A stretch of DNA of 64,000 bases from Rhodothermales bacterium. Lineage in GTDB: Bacteria; Bacteroidota; Rhodothermia; Rhodothermales; VXPQ01. The stretch lies in the NCBI GenBank assembly GCA_022825385.1, contig JAJDWX010000049.1, positions 1 to 64,000 of the forward strand, read 5' to 3'. A program made the position numbers and the translations under genes. Below are positions 9,538 through 18,117 of this stretch, one piece after another (within the stretch, counting starts at the first letter, position 1; every line of letters starts with the position of its first letter). Under the pieces are notes generated by a model. The model saw only the letters and a program-made list of their open reading frames with translations, did no database searches and was not told the DNA's origin.

Positions 9538-11256
9538 ATGCGACATATCGTCAATCCCGATATCTACGACGTGGTGATTGTCGGCTCGGGCGCCGGCGGG
9601 GGCATGGCGGCGTACGTACTGGCCCAGGCGGGCGCGAAGGTGGCGATGCTGGAGGCAGGCCCCATGTGGGACGCGGCTGCGGACGGCGATATGTTCACCT
9701 GGAATTATACGTCGCGGGCGCGCGGGGCGTCTTCCAAAGAGAAACCGTTCGGCGAGTTCGACGGGTGCATCGGGGGCTGGGAAATCGAGGGCGAGCCGTA
9801 CACCCGCGCCGAGGGGACGGAATGGGACTGGTTCCGGGCGCGCATGCTGGGAGGGCGCACGAACCACTGGGGCCGCATTTCGTTGCGGTTCGGCCCGGAC
9901 GATTTTCGCGGATATAGCCTGGACGGCCTGGGGGACGACTGGCCCATAGGGTACGAAGACCTTGCGCCGTGGTACGACAAGCTGGATCGCCTCGTGGGTA
10001 TTTTCGGCAACCGGGACGGGTTTTACAACGAGCCGGACGGGGATTTCCTGCCGCCTCCCGCGCCGCGTTTGCATGAACTGCTTGTTATGCAGGGCGCTGC
10101 CCGGCTGGGCATTCCGGTGCTGGCGAACCGCCTTTCGATCCTCACGAAAGCCCGCAACGGGCGGGTTGCGTGCCATTTTTGCGGGCAGTGCGGGCGGGGG
10201 TGCGCCACGGGTTCGAATTTTTCCTCGCCGACGGCGCTGCTGCCTCCGGCTCTCGATACGGGGCGGTTGACCATCGTGGACCAGGCCATGGCGCGGGAAA
10301 TTCTCACGGACCAGGAGGGGTTGGCCACCGGCGTGTCGTACGTGAACCGGAACGACATGCAGGAATACGCGGTGCGCGGCCGGGTCGTCGTGCTGGCGGC
10401 CAGCGCATGCGAAACGGCCCGGTTGCTGCTGAACTCGACCTCGTCCCGGCATCCGGCGGGTCTGGCCAATGCAAGCGGCGTCGTAGGACGGTATCTTATG
10501 GATTCCACGGGCGCCAGCGTGGCTGGAATTTTTCCGCAACTGGTCGGGCGCGCGGCCTACAACGAAGACGGCGTAGGCGGAGCGCACATTTACATTCCCT
10601 GGTTCGGGCAGGACGCCCGCCGCGATTTCGCCCGAGGGTACCACCTTGAAGTGTGGGGAGGACGCGACCAGCCCAGCTACGGCTTCATGGGCGGGATTCA
10701 TACGATCAATAATCTTTTCGAGGATCGGCCCCGGGGCGGGGGCGGGTACGGGATGCAGCTCAAGCAGGATTACCGGGATTTGTACGGTTCTGTGGTGGGC
10801 TTTTCCGCCCGGGGCGAGATGATCGCCCGCTACGACAACTATTGCGAAATCGATCCGGACGCGACGGACCAGTACGGCATCCCCGTCTTGCGCTTCCATG
10901 TGCGCTGGAGCGACGAAGAGTATCGCCAGATCAAACATGCCCAGGAAGCAAGCCGCCAGCTGGTGGAAGCCATGGGGGGCGAGGTCCTTACGCCCATGCC
11001 TTCGGAGGAAGAGGGGTATGGCATTTTGGCGCCGGGCCGGATCATTCACGAGGTCGGGACCGCGCGCATGGGGAACGACCCGGCCCGGGCCCCGCTGAAC
11101 GCATGGTGCCAGGCGCACGACGCCCGGAACGTGTTCGTGACGGATGGGGCGCCTTTCGTGTCGCAGGCGCACAAGAACGCGACCTGGACCATTCTGGCGC
11201 TGGCGTGGCGCACGGCGGATCGCATTGTCGAACTCCGCAACGCAGGCGCCTTGTAG
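9538..11256 (+). CDS. GMC-family FAD-dependent sugar/alcohol dehydrogenase, large subunit
   Basis: A 572-residue flavoprotein of the glucose-methanol-choline oxidoreductase type. The N-terminal Rossmann FAD motif is VVIVGSGAGGGMAAY, followed by MLEAGP. The second flavin motif is RMLGGRTNHWGR. The C-terminal domain has HEVGTARMGNDP and VTDGAPFVSQAHKNATW, the latter holding the probable catalytic His and Asn. There is no signal peptide. The next gene encodes a Tat-lipoprotein small subunit, the arrangement of gluconate, fructose and glucoside-3-dehydrogenases in which the flavoprotein is exported by hitchhiking on its partner. The expected reaction is oxidation of a sugar or polyol hydroxyl. 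A cytochrome subunit is not adjacent. The exact substrate is not readable from sequence. Confidence 0.9.
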   Translation: MRHIVNPDIYDVVIVGSGAGGGMAAYVLAQAGAKVAMLEAGPMWDAAADGDMFTWNYTSRARGASSKEKPFGEFDGCIGGWEIEGEPYTRAEGTEWDWFRARMLGGRTNHWGRISLRFGPDDFRGYSLDGLGDDWPIGYEDLAPWYDKLDRLVGIFGNRDGFYNEPDGDFLPPPAPRLHELLVMQGAARLGIPVLANRLSILTKARNGRVACHFCGQCGRGCATGSNFSSPTALLPPALDTGRLTIVDQAMAREILTDQEGLATGVSYVNRNDMQEYAVRGRVVVLAASACETARLLLNSTSSRHPAGLANASGVVGRYLMDSTGASVAGIFPQLVGRAAYNEDGVGGAHIYIPWFGQDARRDFARGYHLEVWGGRDQPSYGFMGGIHTINNLFEDRPRGGGGYGMQLKQDYRDLYGSVVGFSARGEMIARYDNYCEIDPDATDQYGIPVLRFHVRWSDEEYRQIKHAQEASRQLVEAMGGEVLTPMPSEEEGYGILAPGRIIHEVGTARMGNDPARAPLNAWCQAHDARNVFVTDGAPFVSQAHKNATWTILALAWRTADRIVELRNAGAL

Positions 11257-11312
11257 CCTGGGCTTTGCCAAATGCGCGCCTTTTGCAGAATATTTGCCCG
11301 AAAACATACGCT

Positions 11313-11936
11313 ATGAATCGACGCGAATCGCTTAAATTGCTGGCGCTGGCCCTGGGGGCCACGGCGCCGGGCGCGCTGACGGCGGCAGGATGCCGGTGGA
11401 CGGCTTCCGACGCCGAACGCGCCGCCCGCCAGGCGGAGTCCGCCCGCGCCGAGGGGGATTTTTCGCCGTCGTTTTTTACGGACGAGGAATACGAGACCGC
11501 GCGCGTCCTCGCGGACCTGATTATTCCGGCGGACGAGCGGTCGGGCAGCGCGACGGAGGCGGGCGTGCCGGAATTCATGGACTTCATGGTCCTGGATCGG
11601 GTCGCCATGCAGCAGCCCATGCGCGAGGGATTGGCCTGGCTGAACGCCTGGTCCCGGGAGCGATTCGGGGACTCCTTCGCGGCGTGCGCCCAGGCGCAGC
11701 GCATGGAACTGGTCGAGGCGATCGCCTGGCCGGAGGACGCCGATCCGGCGCTTGCAGAGGGCGTCGCGTTTTTCAATTTCTTTCGCGACTTGACCGCGTC
11801 CGGCTTCTGGACTACGGAGGCGGGCATGGCCGACCTAGGGTATATGGGGAACGTATTCGTGCACGAATGGACGGGCGCCCCGAAATCCGAAATCGAACGA
11901 CTGGGGTTGTCGGAAGCGCCCTGGGAGACGTTATGA
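11313..11936 (+). CDS. Gluconate 2-dehydrogenase subunit 3-family protein (Tat lipoprotein)
   Basis: A 207-residue small subunit. The N-terminus has a twin-arginine signal (NRRESLKLLALALG) ending in a lipobox-like TAAGC, so it is probably exported folded and lipid-anchored. The mature part matches the gluconate 2-dehydrogenase subunit 3 family: FFTDEEYETARVLADLIIP and PEFMDFMV early, and GMADLGYMGN with W at the end. In known three-subunit dehydrogenases this protein is required for export and membrane association of the FAD subunit, which is the gene immediately upstream (56-bp gap). It is the strongest indication that the GMC enzyme acts in the periplasm. Confidence 0.87.
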   Translation: MNRRESLKLLALALGATAPGALTAAGCRWTASDAERAARQAESARAEGDFSPSFFTDEEYETARVLADLIIPADERSGSATEAGVPEFMDFMVLDRVAMQQPMREGLAWLNAWSRERFGDSFAACAQAQRMELVEAIAWPEDADPALAEGVAFFNFFRDLTASGFWTTEAGMADLGYMGNVFVHEWTGAPKSEIERLGLSEAPWETL

Positions 11937-11963
11937 CGAGGCGAAAGCGCGTAAAGCAGGCAT

Positions 11964-11990
11964 AAAGTGGACATAATTTGTGTCCACTTT
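11964..11990. terminator. Perfect 10-bp inverted repeat (terminator or operator)
   Basis: AAAGTGGACA, a 7-nt loop TAATTTG, then TGTCCACTTT, 27 bp after the stop of the small-subunit gene and 105 bp before the next gene. The flanking AAA and TTT make a weak bidirectional terminator. There is no long T run, so an operator is also possible. Confidence 0.4.
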
Positions 11991-12095
11991 TACGCCATTT
12001 AACCATGATCGGCGGATATCGCGATGAAACAGGAAGGATGTCGGACGCCCGCCGAACCATGTGACCGTGTTTTTTGAACCGAAATCCGTAGAACC

Positions 12096-13034
12096 ATGCA
12101 ACGACGACGTTTTTTGCGCTCCCTTGCGGCGGCCTCTGCTGCGTTTCCCCTGACGTATGCGGGCTTCGCATCCGGTTTGTCCGGGCGCAACGAACCGCCT
12201 GGCTTTTCCGCCGCCCGACCCGCGTTCACGCTGGATTATGCGCCCCATTTCGGGATGTTCAGGCACCACGCAGGGGAGGACCTCCTCGACCAGTTGCGCT
12301 TTATGGCGGAGATGGGATTCCGGTCCATGGAAGACAATGGCATGGCGGGGCGCGACCCCGGGACGCAGGAATCCATTGCGCAGGAAATGACCCGGCTGAA
12401 TATGCGCATGGGCGTCTTCGTCGCGCACCAGATCGATTGGCAAGGCCCGAACCTGGCGAGCGGCGACGCGGACAAGCGGGAGGCCTTTCTGGCGGATATT
12501 CGGGCGTCCGTGGACGTGGCGAAACGCGTGAACGCGACCTGGATGACCGTCGTGCCCGGGCGGGTGGACCAGCGTCAGGAAATGGAGTACCAGACTGTGC
12601 ATGTGGTGGAATCGCTGAAGAGGGCGGCAGAGATTCTGGAGCCGCACGGGCTGGTCATGGTGCTGGAACCCCTGAACTGGTGGTCGAACCACCCCGGCAT
12701 GTTTCTGAGCCGGGCGCCCCAGGCCTATATGATCTGCAAGCATGTGGACAGCCCCGCCTGCAAGGTGCTTTTCGATATCTATCACCAGCAGATCAGCGAG
12801 GGCAACCTGATCCCGAACATCGAAAAGTCATGGGACGAGATCGGGTATTTCCAGATCGGCGACAACCCGGGGCGCAAGGAGCCGACCACGGGCGAGATCA
12901 ACTACCGCAACGTGTTCCAATACATCCACGAGCGCGGATACGAGGGCATTCTCGGCATGGAGCACGGCAACGCCGCCCCCGGCGAAGAAGGGGAACAAGC
13001 GCTGATCGACGCGTATGTTTCGGTGGATCCTTGA
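12096..13034 (+). CDS. Exported TIM-barrel sugar isomerase/epimerase-like protein (hydroxypyruvate isomerase-like)
   Basis: 312 residues with a Tat-type signal (QRRRFLRSLAAASAAF), then a xylose-isomerase-like TIM barrel. Recognisable elements are FGMFRHHAGEDLLDQLRFMAEMGF, EPLNWWSNHPG (probable metal ligand Glu in VLEPLNWW), VLFDIYHQQISEGN (Asp/His pair), GYFQIGDNPGRKEPTTGEIN and LGMEHG (late Glu ligand). Relatives include hydroxypyruvate isomerases and sugar phosphate isomerases. Exported members accompany dehydrogenases of 3-keto-glycoside pathways, where TIM-barrel proteins act as epimerases or lyases. It follows the GMC dehydrogenase pair in the same direction but beyond a hairpin, so co-transcription is uncertain. 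Confidence 0.85.
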   Translation: MQRRRFLRSLAAASAAFPLTYAGFASGLSGRNEPPGFSAARPAFTLDYAPHFGMFRHHAGEDLLDQLRFMAEMGFRSMEDNGMAGRDPGTQESIAQEMTRLNMRMGVFVAHQIDWQGPNLASGDADKREAFLADIRASVDVAKRVNATWMTVVPGRVDQRQEMEYQTVHVVESLKRAAEILEPHGLVMVLEPLNWWSNHPGMFLSRAPQAYMICKHVDSPACKVLFDIYHQQISEGNLIPNIEKSWDEIGYFQIGDNPGRKEPTTGEINYRNVFQYIHERGYEGILGMEHGNAAPGEEGEQALIDAYVSVDP

Positions 13035-13077
13035 GGGGTATTCGCACGCTGCAAAACAGGCGTCGCCTTGCCCCTCA
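13032..13077. terminator. Possible bidirectional terminator between convergent genes
   Basis: TGAGGGG at 13032-13038 pairs with CCCCTCA at 13071-13077. The two arms contain the stop codons of the convergent isomerase-like and oxidoreductase genes. The stem is short, the loop is long (32 nt) and there is no T run. Confidence 0.3.
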
Positions 13078-14211
13078 CACTTCCACCCAGCGTCCGCCCC
13101 GGTCGATTGAGCGGTAGATTGCTTCGATGACTTTCATGTCTCTCAGGCCTTCTTCGCCGGAGACCCTGCTTGTTTCGTCCGCCGCGATGCATCGGGCGAA
13201 GTCGTCCATTTGAAGGGCTTGCTGCGTTACTTCCGGGAAATCCATGGGTCCCTCGTTCGTGCGGCCGGCTACGCTATTGTACATAAAAGCCGGCTCGATG
13301 CGCGCCCATCCCCGGGGAGCCATCATATACAGGCGATTCACGTTGGCGGAATAGGACGTGCTGTGCGTGGATACGGCCCCGCCGGGGAATTCCATGTCCC
13401 ACAGGATGGTCTCGTAAATTTCCGTAAAGACGTCCGGGCGCGTGTTGTACCCCGTCGCCCGTACGCGGACCGGCTCTTCGCCGATCGTATACCGGGCGCC
13501 CTGAATGGCGTAGACGCCTACGTCCAGCAGGGCGCCGCCGCCCGCCATTTCCTTGCTGAATCGCCAGGCCTCGGTGTTGCGCGAAGTAAAACTGAAACTG
13601 GCCTCGATCACCGTGACCCGTCCGTAGACCTGTTCCCGCCCCAGTCGCATGATTTCCTGGTGATGCGGTTCGAAGTGGAGCCGGTATCCCACCGAAAGTT
13701 TCACCCCGGCCTTTTCGCACGCCTCGATCATGCGTTCGCAGTCGCGGACGGACGTGGCCATGGGCTTCTCCGTAATGACATGTTTGCCCGCCTCGGCAGC
13801 CCGGATCGCATATTCCGCGTGCATGCTGTTCGGCAGCACGACATATACGACGTGGATATCCGGATTGTCGGCTATCTGGTCGAACGTTTCGTAATTATAG
13901 ACGTTTTTTTCGGGGATATCGTACTCGCTTCGCCAGCGGTCGATCTTGGAGGGCGTGCCGGTAACGATGCCCGTCAGGCGGCACTGCTCCGTTTCCAGAA
14001 GCGCCGGGGCCAACTGGTTCGTGGCGTAATTGCCCAGGCCCACGAGGGCTACGCCAAGGGGCTTTGCGTGGGAAGACATCGCGCGCGGGCGCCGGCGCGC
14101 CCCGCGTGCAGAGGCAGGCAGGGCCGTTCCCGAGAGAGCGAGTCCGCCGAGGGCGGCGCCGGTTTTTTGCAAGAAGTCGCGCCGCGTGCGGCGAGCGTCC
14201 GTATTGGGCAT
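13075..14211 (-). CDS. Tat-exported Gfo/Idh/MocA-family oxidoreductase
   Basis: 378 residues. A Tat signal (RRTRRDFLQKTGAALGG) precedes an NAD(P)-binding Rossmann domain (GVALVGLGNYATNQLAPALL). The family lysine motif follows as EKPMATSVRDCERM, then GYRLHFEPHHQEIMRL and a C-terminal alpha/beta domain with GGALLDVGVYAIQGARY. This layout matches glucose-fructose oxidoreductase, a periplasmic family member with tightly bound NADP. Last gene of a reverse group that starts at 17907, with a 45-bp gap to the upstream gene. The expected reaction is oxidation or reduction of a sugar or cyclitol hydroxyl. The substrate is unknown. Confidence 0.88.
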   Translation of the reverse strand: MPNTDARRTRRDFLQKTGAALGGLALSGTALPASARGARRRPRAMSSHAKPLGVALVGLGNYATNQLAPALLETEQCRLTGIVTGTPSKIDRWRSEYDIPEKNVYNYETFDQIADNPDIHVVYVVLPNSMHAEYAIRAAEAGKHVITEKPMATSVRDCERMIEACEKAGVKLSVGYRLHFEPHHQEIMRLGREQVYGRVTVIEASFSFTSRNTEAWRFSKEMAGGGALLDVGVYAIQGARYTIGEEPVRVRATGYNTRPDVFTEIYETILWDMEFPGGAVSTHSTSYSANVNRLYMMAPRGWARIEPAFMYNSVAGRTNEGPMDFPEVTQQALQMDDFARCIAADETSRVSGEEGLRDMKVIEAIYRSIDRGGRWVEV

Positions 14212-14256
14212 GACAGGATAGGGATATAGGGTTTTCGGGCGGATAGGTTGTCCGGT

Positions 14257-15525
14257 TCAGATCGCAAACAGGGCGTCGTCGTAGGCAAGGCGCGTTCGCT
14301 GCAGGATGGCCTCGTTGGCCCGGATCGCGATGACGGCGGCCTCAAAGCCCACTTCGTAGGACGCCGCCGGCAGGTAGGGTCCGAAGGCATGGTTGTCGAC
14401 GAAGTCCCGCATCGCATACCACAACGGCGTCTCCAGGTTGGGATCGTCTTCGGTCGGCGAAATGTCTTGCGCGTCCAGCTGCGTGGCGTTCGCCGCCAGC
14501 GCAATGCCGAGTTCCTTGTAGAACTGGTCTTTGCGGGCGTAGACCTCCCAGCCGAGCAACGGGGCGTCCACTTCCTTGAACATCCAGGCCCGGTGATCGC
14601 GGAACATGATGGTGCTGTCGCGCCCGGAATAGGTGTCGTAGGCGCCGTCGAACGAACTGGTCAGCGTGGCGTCGTACAGGAGGGGGACCCCGTCTTCCAG
14701 TTCGAATATGGCCTGAATCGTGTCCGGCGTCTTGCGTCCGTCGTCCCACAACATGATTTGCCCCAGACCGGTAACCGCCGCCGGGCGTTTGCCCAGAAAC
14801 CAGAAGGCCGGGTCCAGCTGATGCATGCCGACCTCTCCGACGAGTCCGGTAGAGACCCCGGCGTCCAGCCGCCAGTTTAGCGCCATTTCGCGCTCGGCGT
14901 TCGGAGAGACCCTGCGCCAGCTTTCCTTCGAATGCCACTGCGCCCGGGCCATGGTGGCCCTTCCCAGGGCGCCGCTCCGAATGAACTGGAAGACGGACCG
15001 GTAGTTCGGATGGGATCGGGTGAGCAGGCCCACCTGAAAGATGAGGTTCGGGTTGTCGCGGGCGGCTTGCGCCATCGCCCGCGCGTCTTCGATGGTCGAG
15101 GCCATCGGCGCTTCTACGTACACATGCTTTCCGGCGGACAAGGCGTCCAGCGCAATCTGCCGGTGCGTGTGCGTTGGCGTGGCGACGAAGACCGTGGAAA
15201 TATCCGGATTGTCCAGCACGGCGCGGTAGTCTTCGAACACAGGCACTTCGGGCATCGAACGTTGCGACCGCCGCAGCATGACGTTGTAATGGTCCGCCAC
15301 CGCCGCGAGGGTCGCTTCCGGGATGCGCGCGAGGGTCGCCGCGATGTCCCGGCCCTGCGGCCCGAAGCCGATCAGCGCGGTTTGCACTTGCTCCTCGAAG
15401 CCCGCGCTGCGTGCGGCGGCGCCGATGGCGGGGCTTTGCGCAAGCAGGCCCGAAAGGGGAATGAGGGAGCTCCGTTTCAGAAAATTCCGGCGGCTCAGCA
15501 GGCCGCCGCGCGTACGGTCGTTCAT
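14257..15525 (-). CDS. Tat-exported Gfo/Idh/MocA-family oxidoreductase
   Basis: 422 residues with Tat signal LSRRNFLKRSSLIPLSGLL. The Rossmann motif is TALIGFGPQGRDIAATLA. The family motif is TPTHTHRQIALDALSAGKH followed by VEAPMASTIEDA, where the usual Lys of E-K-P is replaced (EAP). In canonical members that Lys is catalytic, so this copy may use altered chemistry or be non-catalytic. The C-terminal part includes GLVGEVGMHQLDPAFWFLGK, a typical His-containing active-site segment. It is third in the reverse group and only 9 bp downstream of the ApbE gene, so it is very probably co-transcribed. Confidence 0.87.
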   Translation of the reverse strand: MNDRTRGGLLSRRNFLKRSSLIPLSGLLAQSPAIGAAARSAGFEEQVQTALIGFGPQGRDIAATLARIPEATLAAVADHYNVMLRRSQRSMPEVPVFEDYRAVLDNPDISTVFVATPTHTHRQIALDALSAGKHVYVEAPMASTIEDARAMAQAARDNPNLIFQVGLLTRSHPNYRSVFQFIRSGALGRATMARAQWHSKESWRRVSPNAEREMALNWRLDAGVSTGLVGEVGMHQLDPAFWFLGKRPAAVTGLGQIMLWDDGRKTPDTIQAIFELEDGVPLLYDATLTSSFDGAYDTYSGRDSTIMFRDHRAWMFKEVDAPLLGWEVYARKDQFYKELGIALAANATQLDAQDISPTEDDPNLETPLWYAMRDFVDNHAFGPYLPAASYEVGFEAAVIAIRANEAILQRTRLAYDDALFAI

Positions 15526-15534
15526 GGCGTGTCG

Positions 15535-16515
15535 TTAGGCTGGAGTGAAATTCAGGCGCGCTGCATGGCCGTTCGACGCAGGGGCCGCAGGCGTCGCAAC
15601 ATGGTTTACAGGCGAATGGAGGGGCATTCCGTTCTGCAAGATACGACGGGGCGCGCCCGGTTCAATGATCAGGGATCGGTATTCGGGAGACGGGCGCGCT
15701 TCCGCCAGCAAGGCCGTCGAAACGGCGTCGCCCGTCTCGGCGGAGGCGGCTACGGCGGCCGCCAGCGCGGCGCCGCGCACCGGCTTTCCGAGGCGAGGGT
15801 CCAGTACGTGGCCGTAGCAGACCCCCTCGAATTCGAACGATTTGCCCGACGCGGCCGAAACCGACAAGGCTTCGTCCCGCAGCGCGACCACGGCGACGGG
15901 TTCGTCCGCCGCCCCGGGATCGACGATGGCGACGTTCCAGGCTTCGGCGTCCGCGGGCTGTCCCAGTCCGTACATCGTACTGGTTCCGCCGTGCAAAAAG
16001 GCCCGTTCTACGCCGGCCTCCCGCAATATATGTATGGCTTCGTCCACTGCGTATCCTTTTCCGATCGCCCCGAAATCCAGTGCGACGCCCTCCCGCGCAA
16101 AGCGCACCGTGCGCTGCGCCTCGTCCAGATTTACCAGGCGCATGCCTGTGCGCCGCCGCGCCTCGGCCAAGGCGTCGGCGTCCGGCACGCGCCCGCCGTC
16201 GCCGTAAAATCCCCATGCCTGCATGAGCGGCCCGACCGTCAGGTCGAACGCGCCGTTCGTGCGATCATGCAGGCGCCGGCACCGTTTCAGCAGCTCGAAC
16301 AGCCACGACTCGACCGGCACGGCCTCTGTCGCGGCGCGGGCATTGATCCGGGACGTGTCGGAGGCGGGAAGAAACCTGGAAAGCCTCGTTTCCAGCCATT
16401 CGATTTCGCGCAGCGCCGCTTCGCCGGCGGCCCGCAGCCGCGGCGCGTCCTCGCCCTCGAGGACCAGCTCGAAGCGACAAGCCATCGCCCTGCGCGCCAA
16501 TCGAATCGTCTCCAT
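15535..16515 (-). CDS. apbE: FAD:protein FMN transferase (ApbE family)
   Basis: 326 residues matching the ApbE family across its length. Seen: RRAMACRFELVLEG at the N-terminus, TNGAFDLTVGPLMQAWGF, the FAD-binding FGAIGKGYAVDEAIHIL, GGTSTMYG and the Mg-site region AETGDAVSTALLAEA. ApbE enzymes attach FMN from FAD to a Thr or Ser of flavoprotein substrates, usually in the periplasm. No signal peptide or lipobox is evident here, which is atypical and may point to cytosolic action or an uncalled start. It sits between two Tat-exported oxidoreductase genes (9 bp and 33 bp gaps). No classic target (Nqr, Rnf or FMN-binding domain protein) was recognised in the window. Confidence 0.9.
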   Translation of the reverse strand: METIRLARRAMACRFELVLEGEDAPRLRAAGEAALREIEWLETRLSRFLPASDTSRINARAATEAVPVESWLFELLKRCRRLHDRTNGAFDLTVGPLMQAWGFYGDGGRVPDADALAEARRRTGMRLVNLDEAQRTVRFAREGVALDFGAIGKGYAVDEAIHILREAGVERAFLHGGTSTMYGLGQPADAEAWNVAIVDPGAADEPVAVVALRDEALSVSAASGKSFEFEGVCYGHVLDPRLGKPVRGAALAAAVAASAETGDAVSTALLAEARPSPEYRSLIIEPGAPRRILQNGMPLHSPVNHVATPAAPASNGHAARLNFTPA

Positions 16516-16548
16516 CCCCGCCTCCGCCGTTTGCCTGCCGGAACGAAC

Positions 16549-17907
16549 TTACGACAGTTCGAGCGTGCCGTAGGTGATCGGCTCGACTTCCCGTCCGCTG
16601 CCCGTCGTCATCTTGCGCGTAGCTTCGTCGAAGTACAGCATTTCGCCCAGGCGCGTCGACATTTCGGCCATGCAGATGATCGTCTGCGCCTTGATCGAGA
16701 GGTCAATGTTGCCGTTGGGCTGCGTGTTCTCGCGGATGGAGGTCAGCCAGTTTTCCACGTGCGCGGGCACGCTTACGCCCGGCTCGATGTTGTCCTCGAT
16801 CTGCTGGTCGATGAATTCGGCGAAGGGCCGCTCCGGACGCAGTTCGATGCTGTTGCCGCTAAAGTACAGCGTACCTTCGTGGCCCCGGATGACCTGTCCG
16901 AGCCCTTGCTCGTTGACGGTGCTGCCGATCACGAGGAGGGTCAGGCCGCTTTCGAATTCGGCGAGCACCTGCGTGTTGTCGGGCACGTCGCGGTCCGGCG
17001 TAATCTTGCGCGTGCCGAGCGAGGCGACCCGCACCGGGAATTCCGGCGCGCCCGTGGCGATCATCAGCGGGTGGATCCGATGGGCCAGCAAGTCGCCGAG
17101 GATGCCCGCGCAGTACGGATAGTATTTGCGCCAGCGGTGATATTCGTCCGCGCTGAACGGACGATCCGAAACCGGGCCAAGCCACGCGCTCCAGTCGATA
17201 TTGTCCGCGTTGGAATCTTCGTCTATCGAATAATTCCATTCCCCGTCGGGGTTGTTGCGGCAGTAGGAGTCCTGCCCCAGCACGAGCGGGCCGATCATGC
17301 CGTCCTGAATCATTTCGGCGGCGCGATGCCACTTGCCTTCCGTGCAATACTGGGAACCGATCTGGAAAATCTTCCCGGTTTCCATCGTCTTGTCGTAGAT
17401 ATCGAAGGCTTCGTGCAGGTAGCGCGTCATCGGCTTTTCGCAGTACACATGCTTGCCTGCGTCCATGGCGTCGGTAGCGATCGCCGAATGCCAGTGGTCC
17501 ACGGCGCCGATGAAGACCGCGTCCACATCGTCCCGCTCCAGCAGGTTTCGGTAGTCGGCGTACGCATCCGCTTCGGTAAGGCCAAGGCGTTCGACGGCGC
17601 GATCCCGCCGCTTGTTGAATACGTCGGCCACGGCCACGCCCGCCGCGTTGAACTCCGCGCCATGATTGTCGATGGCGCCGATATGGGCATTGTATCCTTG
17701 GCCGCCAACGCCTATGAACCCGATGTTCAGGCGGTCGTTGGCGCCGAGGACGGACGCGGGGGCCATTTTGCGCGCGGCGGCGCTCCGGCGCGGGGTGTTG
17801 GCCAGGGCCGGGGTGTATCCGGCCAGCATGGCGGCGGCGCCGAGCGCGCTCTTCTTGACGAATTCACGCCGGGAACCGGCGTCTGTGGACGTTTTTTTCC
17901 TGTTCAT
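16549..17907 (-). CDS. Tat-exported Gfo/Idh/MocA-family oxidoreductase (first gene of reverse operon)
   Basis: 452 residues. The N-terminus carries a Tat signal (GSRREFVKKSALGAAAML), then GFIGVGGQGYNAHIGAID (Rossmann), DAVFIGAVDHWHSAIATDAM and the family motif EKPMTRYLHEAFDIYDK with catalytic-type Lys. The C-terminal domain includes GILGDLLAHRIHPLMIATG, the His segment of this subfamily. Such long, Tat-exported members with the VDHWH motif are abundant in Planctomycetes, Verrucomicrobia and Bacteroidota. It is the promoter-proximal gene of the group of four ending at 13075. The promoter should lie in 17908-18117, which holds a 9-bp-stem hairpin at 17976-17997. Confidence 0.9.
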   Translation of the reverse strand: MNRKKTSTDAGSRREFVKKSALGAAAMLAGYTPALANTPRRSAAARKMAPASVLGANDRLNIGFIGVGGQGYNAHIGAIDNHGAEFNAAGVAVADVFNKRRDRAVERLGLTEADAYADYRNLLERDDVDAVFIGAVDHWHSAIATDAMDAGKHVYCEKPMTRYLHEAFDIYDKTMETGKIFQIGSQYCTEGKWHRAAEMIQDGMIGPLVLGQDSYCRNNPDGEWNYSIDEDSNADNIDWSAWLGPVSDRPFSADEYHRWRKYYPYCAGILGDLLAHRIHPLMIATGAPEFPVRVASLGTRKITPDRDVPDNTQVLAEFESGLTLLVIGSTVNEQGLGQVIRGHEGTLYFSGNSIELRPERPFAEFIDQQIEDNIEPGVSVPAHVENWLTSIRENTQPNGNIDLSIKAQTIICMAEMSTRLGEMLYFDEATRKMTTGSGREVEPITYGTLELS

Positions 17908-18117
17908 GATGGGAAGTGGGTTGGTAGGTATGTTGCTTCCGCGCGGCTATCGCAACGAAGCGGCGAAGGAACCGAAAGCCTTTCCGGCGAAAGGCTTCCT
18001 GCGTATGGCGTCGGTTATTTCAGTCCGGTTTGTTTCCGAAACGTACGGGATTCGCATGAATCTACTAAATAAGGTACATTTTTGCATATTGTCAAGCAGG
18101 AAAAGCATTGTCGCTAA
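17908..18117. other. Intergenic region between reverse oxidoreductase operon and repeat copy C
   Basis: Part of a 572-bp gene-free gap that also contains repeat copy C and about 110 bp before the YceI gene. It contains a perfect hairpin, AAGCCTTTC-CGGC-GAAAGGCTT at 17976-17997, and an AT-richer stretch at 18057-18110. The latter is a candidate promoter region for the reverse operon. No ORF is credible here. Confidence 0.5.

Noticed and set aside
14932-18072. Very long plus-strand open frame (over 1000 codons) antisense to the oxidoreductase/ApbE operon
   Set aside because: It covers four recognisable reverse genes, and its translation shows no family motif. Long antisense frames are expected in GC-rich DNA.
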